Source: an uncultured Nesterenkonia sp. (GTDB taxonomy: Bacteria; Actinomycetota; Actinomycetes; Actinomycetales; Micrococcaceae). From it: a stretch of 28,499 nt of DNA. The notes below the pieces were generated by a model. That model searched no databases. It was not told the origin of the DNA and was given only the letters and a program-made list of their open reading frames with translations. This document shows, piece by piece, positions 1-6,434 of the stretch (position 1 is its first letter; every line of letters starts with the position of its first letter). The stretch spans positions 1 to 28,499 of the forward strand of contig CAMIAK010000019.1 of the NCBI GenBank assembly GCA_946222885.1, read 5' to 3'. The translations under genes were made by a program, and so were the position numbers.

Positions 1-41
1 CCCAGATAGCCGGTACCGATAACACTGATGTTCAAAGTCAC
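1..41 (-). CDS. UDP-glucose 6-dehydrogenase-like protein, 5' end only
   Basis: Only the first 13 or so codons are present; the gene runs off the left edge of the window. Read on the minus strand, the N-terminus is MTLNISVIGTGYLG, the first beta-strand and glycine loop (GxGYLG) of the NAD-binding Rossmann fold typical of UDP-glucose/GDP-mannose dehydrogenases. These enzymes oxidise UDP-glucose to UDP-glucuronate, a precursor for acidic surface glycans, which fits the neighbouring glycosyltransferase genes. I chose the GTG at 41 because a TAGGAT box lies exactly 7 nt upstream, as for other leaderless starts here. An ATG at 50 in the same frame is the alternative. The exact nucleotide-sugar substrate cannot be read from this fragment. 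Confidence 0.72.
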   Translation of the reverse strand, partial: MTLNISVIGTGYL

Positions 42-48
42 GCGCCCC

Positions 49-54
49 ATCCTA
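49..54 (-). promoter_or_regulatory. Putative -10 box of a leaderless promoter (TAGGAT)
   Basis: On the minus strand TAGGAT matches the TANNNT -10 pattern and is followed by exactly 7 nt and then the GTG at 41. This is the spacing expected if transcription starts at the first base of the start codon. No good -35 hexamer is visible. The same geometry recurs at three other starts in this window, which raises the credibility of each. Confidence 0.4.
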
Positions 55-95
55 AAGCTACGTAGGAGGTGGCGGTGACACACCGGAGCGCGCGC

Positions 96-1145
96 TCAGC
101 TCGCGCTGGCGATCATGTCGTCCAGGATGGCCAGGCCGCAGCGGCGGTAGGTGCCGTAGGTGGGGTAGAGGAACTCATAGAACCTGGCCGCCGGATCCAC
201 CCCGGTCACCGCCGCTCCCTCGGCGGAGTCCAGGGAGGGGGTGAGGATGTCCACCGCCGTCGCGCCCAGGCCGGGAAGCGCCCACATGGCGTCCACTGCC
301 AGCTCGGCGAGCTCCGGGGAGATCTTCTCCAACACATCCACCGTCACCGTCCCCGGGGCCTCGGAGGAGAGACTGAGCATGGTCACCTCGCCGGCCGGAG
401 GCACCGTGCTCAGCCGCACTCCGCCCTCAGCGAGAAAGGCCTCATCCACAGTCGGGAACAGTGGGCCCAGGTATCGGCACTGTTGGTGCCGTGCCTTCTC
501 GGCATCCGCCAGCTCCTCCACGGTGGAACGTCCATCGCCGACCACATACAGCGGCACACGTACGACGGCGGCCGCCGGGGTCTCACCCACCACGAACACC
601 CGCAGCGCCAGGCCTGGACGGTGTGCCTGCACCTGCACCTGCTGGCTGAGGGTCCGCAGCCCCCGCACCGCCTCTGCGGCGCGCTCCCACGCTCTGTGGA
701 ACCCCTCTGAGGTGGTCACCCCTACGGTGGTCCCGCCGTCGGCGCCTACGGAGGCTGGCCGGATGGTCACCGCGGAGCCGAAGCTCAGGCGCTGCCTCTC
801 CGCAGCGGCCGCCTGGTCCGCGTGGAAGACCTTGGCAGGCAGGGTCGGAACGCCGGAGGCCCGCAGGTACTTCCGTGTCACCAGCAGAGACTGGGTCACC
901 CGTCGGGCCTGTTCGCTGACCAGCGTCGTCATGCCGCCGTCCACACCGCCGATGGTCCGGCCTCCGCGGAGCAGCAGATAGCTGGTGCCGATCTTCTTAT
1001 GGACGACCCGGCGTCGTTTCCGGGCGTCCTCCAGGAGGATGCTCGTGTGCTTCTTGGGCTGCCGCACCTTCCGCATGTCGTCCCGCCGTGGTTCGATCTC
1101 GGCAGAGATGAAGTCTTCTACAGGGCCGGGTGCAGTGGGAGCCAT
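96..1145 (-). CDS. Degenerate CphA-like ATP-grasp protein
   Basis: A 349-aa paralogue of the ATP-grasp protein at 5311-6381, alignable over most of its length. Shared stretches include a GRTIGGVDG-like segment near residue 62, ASGVPTLPAKVF near 96, VGDGRSTVEEL near 202, PPAGEV near 249 and DILTPSLDSAEGA near 299. The family ligates amino acids or peptides through an acyl-phosphate intermediate. Key positions are altered: the ATP-binding lysine of the intact copy (K134 in FVLKP) is arginine here (R129 in VTIRP), the usual VEEE strand is replaced by QVQVQ, and the metal-binding E-x-N (ELN) reads E324-F-L326. It is therefore probably inactive as a ligase and may be a regulatory or structural partner. 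The start at 1145 is supported by a TATTCT box 7 nt upstream; an upstream in-frame ATG at 1235 would overlap the divergent gene. Confidence 0.82.
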   Translation of the reverse strand: MAPTAPGPVEDFISAEIEPRRDDMRKVRQPKKHTSILLEDARKRRRVVHKKIGTSYLLLRGGRTIGGVDGGMTTLVSEQARRVTQSLLVTRKYLRASGVPTLPAKVFHADQAAAAERQRLSFGSAVTIRPASVGADGGTTVGVTTSEGFHRAWERAAEAVRGLRTLSQQVQVQAHRPGLALRVFVVGETPAAAVVRVPLYVVGDGRSTVEELADAEKARHQQCRYLGPLFPTVDEAFLAEGGVRLSTVPPAGEVTMLSLSSEAPGTVTVDVLEKISPELAELAVDAMWALPGLGATAVDILTPSLDSAEGAAVTGVDPAARFYEFLYPTYGTYRRCGLAILDDMIASAS

Positions 1146-1152
1146 GCGCTCC

Positions 1153-1158
1153 AGAATA
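1153..1158 (-). promoter_or_regulatory. Putative -10 box (TATTCT), leaderless, for the minus-strand ATP-grasp-like gene
   Basis: TATTCT on the minus strand is followed by 7 nt and the ATG at 1145. It lies inside the 42-bp gap between two divergent genes and is paired with a plus-strand TAGACT box. No convincing -35 is seen. Confidence 0.45.
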
Positions 1159-1174
1159 GCTGGGCAGGGCCCAG

Positions 1175-1180
1175 TAGACT
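1175..1180 (+). promoter_or_regulatory. Putative -10 box (TAGACT), leaderless, for the phosphatase gene
   Basis: TAGACT is followed by 7 nt (GACCGGG) and the ATG at 1188. There is no clear Shine-Dalgarno in the right place, so a leaderless mRNA starting at the ATG is the simplest reading. This would be the main promoter of the plus-strand operon that runs from here to at least 6381. Confidence 0.45.
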
Positions 1181-1187
1181 GACCGGG

Positions 1188-1907
1188 ATGAACGAGACTG
1201 CCGCCGTCGCGCGCTCTGCGCTGGAGAACGCCCATGCTGTGCTGGAGGGGCTGATGCCACGGCTGGAGACGCTGCGCACCGAGGTGACCTTGAAAGAGGA
1301 CGACACTCCGGTCACCTCCGCGGACCGGTTGGTGCAGCAGACCCTTGAGGAGACGCTCCGGTCAGATCTCCCTGAGCTCACCTTCGTAGGGGAGGAGGAT
1401 GAGGCGGGCTGGACCGCGCGCACCGAGGGGTGGGTCGCCGTCGTGGACCCCATCGACGGCACGGAGAACTTCGCCTCCTCGCTGCCGGAGTGGGGGTCTG
1501 CGGTCAGTCTGTTCCACGACGGTGCCCACGCCGCCAGCATGATCGCCCTCCCGGAGCTGGACCGGCGGCTGGTCACCGGCGACACCGTCAGCTATGCGCA
1601 TTCGCGGATCACCGGTTTCTCCTCCGGGATCGATGAAACTCTGGTCCGAAAATTGGCCAAAACACCTCAGTCAAGGGTCCTGGGCGCTGCTGTGTACAAT
1701 TTCTACGGCGTGATCACCGGACGATTGGCGTCTTTCATCAATCCCGTGGGGGCGTATTCCTGGGACCTTTTGGCCGGTCTCGCGCTCGCAAAAGAACACA
1801 ACTGTGAGGTTTTTGTAGATGACGAACCCTACGACGGGCGATATCTCGAGCCTGGCCGCAGATATCGCGTCGAGGTACACCACCGACACGATCGTCATCC
1901 TCGGTAA
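1188..1907 (+). CDS. Inositol monophosphatase family protein
   Basis: A 239-aa metal-dependent phosphatase of the IMPase/FIG/CysQ superfamily, close to the usual family length. Visible motifs are GEED at residues 68-71, DPIDGTENF at 87-95 (the metal-binding D-x-I-D-G-T signature) and the second-half WD motif (AYSWDLLAG, D193). These hydrolyse phosphomonoesters such as inositol phosphates, sugar phosphates or PAP; the substrate is not evident. In a glycan cluster, dephosphorylation of a sugar phosphate is a reasonable guess. It is the first gene of the plus-strand operon, and its start is set by the -10 box 7 nt upstream. Its last 89 nt overlap the start of the next gene in another frame, and the overlapped C-terminus still looks family-like. 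Confidence 0.9.
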   Translation: MNETAAVARSALENAHAVLEGLMPRLETLRTEVTLKEDDTPVTSADRLVQQTLEETLRSDLPELTFVGEEDEAGWTARTEGWVAVVDPIDGTENFASSLPEWGSAVSLFHDGAHAASMIALPELDRRLVTGDTVSYAHSRITGFSSGIDETLVRKLAKTPQSRVLGAAVYNFYGVITGRLASFINPVGAYSWDLLAGLALAKEHNCEVFVDDEPYDGRYLEPGRRYRVEVHHRHDRHPR

Positions 1908-3390
1908 GGGTCCCTCCGCCGAAGAGGTCCAGCCCAAGGTCTTCGAGAACAGCGCAGTCATCGGCATCAACGACGCCGAGCGCATCCACCCGGTGGACAT
2001 CTCGGTCTTCTACGAGGACTGGGTCGCCGAATCCGTTCAGGCCGAAGGCCTGCGCTCGGAGGCCTATGTGACCTCCGCCGACTTCGAGGCCCCCGGCAAG
2101 CGTCTGGTGAAGCTGCCCTTCCAGCCGCTGAGCAACGATGAGGAGGACATGGTCCTGCTGCGGTTCCAGAACCGTGAGCAGATCGCCATCGAGGAGGCCA
2201 TCTTCCTCACCGCTCTGGAGATCGCCCGGACCATCGCCGACGCCAAGGGCCGCACCCAGACCGTCTACATGGTGGGCTTCGACTTCACGCCCGCCTCCGG
2301 CCACGCGAAGTCGGCCACCACCCGCTACGCCCCGGACATGGACACCAGGCGTGCGGCTGGCATCCAGATGCAGGAGTACATCCTGCGCAACGCCCTCTAC
2401 GCGCTTGAGGACACCAATCTGGAGGTCCTGCACGTGGGCACCAAGGATTTCTCCGCCTTGGGTCCCACGGAGCTCAATGAGCGCTACACCGTGGAGGTCC
2501 GAGAGCCCGCACAGCCCGACGGCGGCGCCTCCGCCCCGGAGATCCCGCACGTCGAGGTGACTGCGGAGATCACTACCAACCACTTCGGCGACATGGGCCG
2601 TCTGGAGAAGCTGGTCCGTGCCGCCCATGAGGCCGGAGCCGACTGGGTGAAGGTCCAGAAGCGCGAGGTGGAGAGCTTCTACACCAAGGAGCAGCTCGCC
2701 CAGCCGTATAAGTCGCCGTTCGGCACCACCTTCGGCGAGTACCGCCACCAGCTGGAGCTGGACCGGGAGGGCTTCGAGTACCTGGACCAGCTCTGCCGGG
2801 ATCTGGGGATCAAGTGGTTCGCCTCCGTGCTGGACCAGCCCTCCTTCGAGTTCATGATGGAGCTGGAGGTGCCGCTGATCAAGCTGCCCTCCACCATCTC
2901 GGAGCATAAGCAGTACCTGAGCTACGTGGCGGAGAACTACACCGGCTCCCTGGTGCTCTCCACCGGCATGACCGACCAGAGCTACGAGCAGTGGGTGCTG
3001 GACACCTTCAGGCGCCAGGAGAAGCTCTACCTGCTGCATTGCAACTCCGCCTACCCCACCCCGGACGAGCACACCAACATCGGCGTGGTGCGCCACTACG
3101 CGGAGCTGGCGAAGAAGCATCCGCAGATCGTGCCGGGCTACTCCAGCCACGACTTCGGCTGGATGGCCTCCGCGCTGGCCGTCGCCGCGGGAGCACAGAT
3201 GGTGGAGAAGCACGTGAAGCTGGGCAACACCGAATGGGCTCACTTCGACGCCGTCGCAGTGGACCTGACCACCGACGCCTTCACCGAGTATGTGGACGCC
3301 ATCCGCAAGGCGCAGGTGCATGTGGGCTCCACGGAGAAGCGCATCACGGACAGCGAGCACCATAAATACCAGGTGCCGCCGGCCTCATGA
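1819..3390 (+). CDS. Fusion of Rossmann-like domain and NeuB-family (sialic acid synthase-like) protein
   Basis: 523 aa in two parts. Residues 20-225 form a Rossmann-like domain with VILGKGPS at 26-33, IGIND near 48-52 and a YMVGFDF strand near 150-156. This recalls the MptE/DUF115-like domains found in surface-glycan loci; that call is tentative. Residues 246-505 are a NeuB-type TIM barrel: TNHFGD at 253-258, KLPSTISEHKQYL at 355-367, LSTGM at 380-384, HCNSAYPTP at 407-415, GYSSHDFG at 440-447 and EKHVKL at 463-468. NeuB enzymes condense phosphoenolpyruvate with an amino sugar to make nonulosonic acids. The antifreeze-like/SAF C-terminal domain of classical NeuB is absent. The ATG at 1819 has an AGG about 9 nt upstream and lies 89 nt inside the preceding gene. 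The stop overlaps the next start by 4 nt (ATGA), implying translational coupling. Confidence 0.85.
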   Translation: MTNPTTGDISSLAADIASRYTTDTIVILGKGPSAEEVQPKVFENSAVIGINDAERIHPVDISVFYEDWVAESVQAEGLRSEAYVTSADFEAPGKRLVKLPFQPLSNDEEDMVLLRFQNREQIAIEEAIFLTALEIARTIADAKGRTQTVYMVGFDFTPASGHAKSATTRYAPDMDTRRAAGIQMQEYILRNALYALEDTNLEVLHVGTKDFSALGPTELNERYTVEVREPAQPDGGASAPEIPHVEVTAEITTNHFGDMGRLEKLVRAAHEAGADWVKVQKREVESFYTKEQLAQPYKSPFGTTFGEYRHQLELDREGFEYLDQLCRDLGIKWFASVLDQPSFEFMMELEVPLIKLPSTISEHKQYLSYVAENYTGSLVLSTGMTDQSYEQWVLDTFRRQEKLYLLHCNSAYPTPDEHTNIGVVRHYAELAKKHPQIVPGYSSHDFGWMASALAVAAGAQMVEKHVKLGNTEWAHFDAVAVDLTTDAFTEYVDAIRKAQVHVGSTEKRITDSEHHKYQVPPAS

Positions 3391-5318
3391 GCCCCCGATC
3401 CCTGCGCCTGTGGGGCAGGTTGACGGGCCGGTCCTCCGCAGAGGAGAGGGCGACGCCGCCCGCTGCGGTCTACGCCGTGGCCTCCCCAGAGCTGTTGTTC
3501 CCCGCCGTGGTCGCGCTGCGCAGCGTCACAGATCGCAGCCCGGGCCGTTTCCTTCCCATCGTGGTGGCTGAGGGCGCCCAGCTGACCGAGCCCCAGCGGG
3601 GGATGCTCCGTGCCAACGGCGTCGAGCTGGTGGACGTGGCAGAGGTGCGCTCAGCGGCCCTGTCCGCCGCCGGGCCGGCTGCTGAGGGCCTCCCGGAAGC
3701 GGTGCTGCCCTGGGCGGTCCCAGAGCTGCTCTTCGCCCGCGGGTTCGGTCATGCCCTCAAAGTCGATCCCCATATGCTCTGCATGGGACCGCTGGACCTC
3801 CTGGAGGAGTTCGAAGAGGACACCGCCGTCGCGCTCACCAAGCACCAGCAGGACCATGGGATCGGTGCTGCGGCCCAGGCTTTCCAGGGGGCCACCGGCC
3901 TGCGGCTCTCCCGGAAGCTGCAGCCCTATGACGCCGTCGCCTTCCTGGACCTTCGCCGCCTGGTCGAAGGCGGCTTCCTGGAGTCCTTCATCCGGGCGCG
4001 CAGAGAGCTGCTGCGGCTGGTGCCGGAGAACCCCCGGCTGAACCGGTTAGCGCTGAGCGCGGCGGCGATCTCCTTCGGGAAAGGCTCCCGCCGGCTGCCC
4101 CGGGCGCTGAACTTCAAGCCCCGCGGGCATGTGCCGGACCTTCGGCCGCAGGAGGATGTGCGCCTGATGCACTACGCGGACCACCCGTTGCCCTGGGAGC
4201 CGCTGGAGTTCAAACACATCCAGAAGCTGGTCAGACGCGGCCACAGCCTGACGTTGGCCGCCCGGGACGCATGGTTGGTCTACGCCCGCAGCCTGGAGGG
4301 CTTCGAGGAGTTCACCTCCCAGCGCCCGGGCGGGCCCGTGGGCAAGCTGAAGATGGCCAACCAGATGGAGAAGGCACGCCAGCTCCTGGCCCAGGAGGAG
4401 CAGCGCCGGCGGGCGGAGCGCTCCAGCCGGCGTCTGGACGTTCCCTTCCGCGTATGGGGCGGCCCGGAGACCTTCATGCCTGCCCATGCAGCCCACTATG
4501 CCAGCCTCGACGACGGCGCCCAGTACGACTTCCTCCACCTGCCGTCGGAGGAGCCGGTGGAGAAGCTGTTCGTCTTCTTCTCCGGCTATGCCGACCGCAC
4601 GAAGATCCGCCCGCCGGTCTTTCAACGGTGGACCTGGGCCGAGGAGTTCCCGGGCCACTGCCTGTACTTCTCAGATCCGGCGCTGCACCTGGACCGGCAC
4701 TTCTCGATCGGCTACTACGCCGGAGCGTCCACTCGGGACTACCTGGAACGCATGGCGGAGATCGTGGATCAGGTCGCGGAGGTCCACGGCATCTCCCCGG
4801 ATAACATCGTCACCTATGGCTCCAGTGCCGGCGGCTTCGCCTCCCTGCGGATGGCCGACCACCTGCGCGGGGCCAGACACATCGCCATCAACCCGCAGAC
4901 CGACCTCGCCGCCCACCGGGAGGACAAAGTCGGCCGGGTGCTGCGCCGCTGCTACGGAGTCTCCTCACTGGAGGATCTGGAGGAACCTCTGCGCGCACGG
5001 TTCACCGTCCACCGCCCGGAGCTCCTGGAGCGGGCGGGCCGTATCCTGATACTGCAGAATCGGGTGGACACGTATCACTTCGAGAACCATTACCGTCCGT
5101 ATCTGGAGTTCGCCGCACAGCTCGGGGGCCCGGAGGTGGTGGCCACCTATGAGTTCGACCACGGAGCCGGTCACCGCGGAGGGGAGAACAGGGAGGCTTT
5201 CCGCGTCGCCCTGTCCTTCGCCGTCCAGCCGCCCGGCGCCGCGCCTGACGCCTGGGACCCTGCCGAATCACCCGCCCTGCCCCGTACCGCCCTTGGAGAG
5301 AGTGCCCCTGATGAGTGA
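3387..5318 (+). CDS. Fusion of GT8-like glycosyltransferase domain and alpha/beta-hydrolase
   Basis: A 643-aa protein. Residues 25-290 resemble a GT8/GT-A fold: an opening strand VYAVASPELLFPAVVALRSV, then ALKVDPHMLCMGPLDLL where GT8 enzymes carry the DxD metal motif (here D-x-H), and a late MHYADHPLPW segment like the GT8 H-x-G motif. After an Arg/Glu-rich helix (about 320-360), residues 365-625 form an alpha/beta-hydrolase: LFVFFSGYADRT, the nucleophile elbow GSSAGG with S480, a late ILQNRVDT strand offering the acid, and HGAGHRG offering the histidine. The triad looks complete. It may add, move or remove acyl groups on the product of the glycosyltransferase half; this is inference. It overlaps the previous gene by 4 nt and the next by 8 nt. 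Confidence 0.8.
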   Translation: MSPRSLRLWGRLTGRSSAEERATPPAAVYAVASPELLFPAVVALRSVTDRSPGRFLPIVVAEGAQLTEPQRGMLRANGVELVDVAEVRSAALSAAGPAAEGLPEAVLPWAVPELLFARGFGHALKVDPHMLCMGPLDLLEEFEEDTAVALTKHQQDHGIGAAAQAFQGATGLRLSRKLQPYDAVAFLDLRRLVEGGFLESFIRARRELLRLVPENPRLNRLALSAAAISFGKGSRRLPRALNFKPRGHVPDLRPQEDVRLMHYADHPLPWEPLEFKHIQKLVRRGHSLTLAARDAWLVYARSLEGFEEFTSQRPGGPVGKLKMANQMEKARQLLAQEEQRRRAERSSRRLDVPFRVWGGPETFMPAHAAHYASLDDGAQYDFLHLPSEEPVEKLFVFFSGYADRTKIRPPVFQRWTWAEEFPGHCLYFSDPALHLDRHFSIGYYAGASTRDYLERMAEIVDQVAEVHGISPDNIVTYGSSAGGFASLRMADHLRGARHIAINPQTDLAAHREDKVGRVLRRCYGVSSLEDLEEPLRARFTVHRPELLERAGRILILQNRVDTYHFENHYRPYLEFAAQLGGPEVVATYEFDHGAGHRGGENREAFRVALSFAVQPPGAAPDAWDPAESPALPRTALGESAPDE

Positions 5319-6381
5319 GACCCTGACCTCAAACGCGCTGATGGACGTCAACGCCCGCTTTGTGCGGGCGTATCTGGGGGAGCAGTGGCTGGCCTTCAAG
5401 GAGGTGGACAGCTGGAAGGGGCATCGGGAGCGGGTCACCCGCGCAGCCCGGGAGCAGGGCTTGGAGGTGGCCACAGCAGGGCGGACCATCATGTTCTTCC
5501 ATCAGGACCGGTGCGTGGGCGGCCTGGAGGGACTGCAGCCCTCGCTGGTGAGCTCCTTCGCGCGGTCGGTGAGCGCTTCGAAGGCCAAGACCCGTATGCT
5601 GCTGGAGCAGTCCGGAGTGCCCGTCCCGGCCGGCGAGGCATTCGGCGCCGCCGAATATCAGGAGGCCGCCGACTACATGCAGAGCGCAGATGCCAGCCGG
5701 TTCGTGCTCAAGCCGGTGGACGGCTCGGGAGGCAGCGGAGTGACCACGGGCCTCTTCCCGGAGGACGCTCAGGCCGTGGAGGCGGCCTGGGCCGAGGCCA
5801 GGCGCGCCAGCAAGAAGGGGCGCCTGGTGGTGGAGGAGGAGATCCCAGGGCTGGACGTACGTGTCTATGTGGTGGACGGTGCGGCGGTCTCCGCGGCGGT
5901 GCGCATCCCGCCCTTCGTCTACGGCGACGGCGCCCGCACGGTCCATTCCCTCTACGAGGAACTGGTGGAGGCCCGCTCCGCGCATGCCTATCTGAACACC
6001 AAGACCATCGCGGTGGCGGATGAGGTCCTCTCCGCCCAGGGTCGCGAGTGGGAGAGCGTCCCGGCGGCCGGCGAGGTGGTCTTCCTCAACGGGACGGCCA
6101 ACATCAGCCGGGGCGGGATCGCGGTGGACGTCACCGAGGCCGCACACCCGCAGGTGCTGCGCCTGGCGGAGGAGGCCGCTGCCGCTGTGCCGGGCCTCAA
6201 CACCGCGGGAGTGGACGTGCTGACGCCGGATCTCTCCGGCCCCGAAGGGGCCAAGGTGATCGAGCTGAACACCAGCCCCAACCTGTCGGTCCACGACTAC
6301 CCCGCCTACGGTGAGGCCCAGGGGGTGGCAGAGCGCATCGTGGAGGCCATGCTGCGGCATACCAGTGTCATGGCCCTTTGA
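5311..6381 (+). CDS. CphA-like ATP-grasp ligase (apparently active)
   Basis: 356 aa, corresponding to the ATP-grasp half of cyanophycin-synthetase-like ligases with no Mur-ligase half. Motifs in order: SKAKTRMLLEQSGVPVP at 90-106, FVLKPVDGSGGSGV at 131-144 (ATP-binding K134 and glycine-rich loop), LVVEEEIPGLDVRVYVV at 172-188, YGDGARTVHSL at 204-214, PAAGEVVFLNGTANISRGG at 251-269, VDVLTPD at 301-307 and VIELNTSPNLSVHDYPAYG at 316-334, with metal ligands E318 and N320. The set is complete, so it should form an acyl phosphate and join it to an amine. Substrates are unknown. The start at 5311 is preferred because it overlaps the previous stop by 8 nt and has a GGAG upstream. It is the intact paralogue of the degenerate gene at 96-1145. 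Confidence 0.88.
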   Translation: MSETLTSNALMDVNARFVRAYLGEQWLAFKEVDSWKGHRERVTRAAREQGLEVATAGRTIMFFHQDRCVGGLEGLQPSLVSSFARSVSASKAKTRMLLEQSGVPVPAGEAFGAAEYQEAADYMQSADASRFVLKPVDGSGGSGVTTGLFPEDAQAVEAAWAEARRASKKGRLVVEEEIPGLDVRVYVVDGAAVSAAVRIPPFVYGDGARTVHSLYEELVEARSAHAYLNTKTIAVADEVLSAQGREWESVPAAGEVVFLNGTANISRGGIAVDVTEAAHPQVLRLAEEAAAAVPGLNTAGVDVLTPDLSGPEGAKVIELNTSPNLSVHDYPAYGEAQGVAERIVEAMLRHTSVMAL

Positions 6382-6434
6382 TAGCCTAGCCGTCGGTTCA
6401 CTCGCCCCTTGAAGGATCACAAGATCGCAGGTCT

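Noticed and set aside
86..97. GAGCGCGCGCTC palindrome at the end of the minus-strand ATP-grasp-like gene as a terminator
   Set aside because: It overlaps the stop codon, leaves little loop and has no T-tract; its GC-repeat nature makes chance likely.
1738..3363. Minus-strand open frame of about 540 codons opposite the NeuB fusion
   Set aside because: The plus strand carries unmistakable NeuB motifs; the antisense translation shows none.
5149..5310. Upstream extension of the ATP-grasp gene at 5311
   Set aside because: It lies inside the previous gene and is Pro/Ser-rich out-of-frame sequence; the start at 5311 has an SD and coupling.
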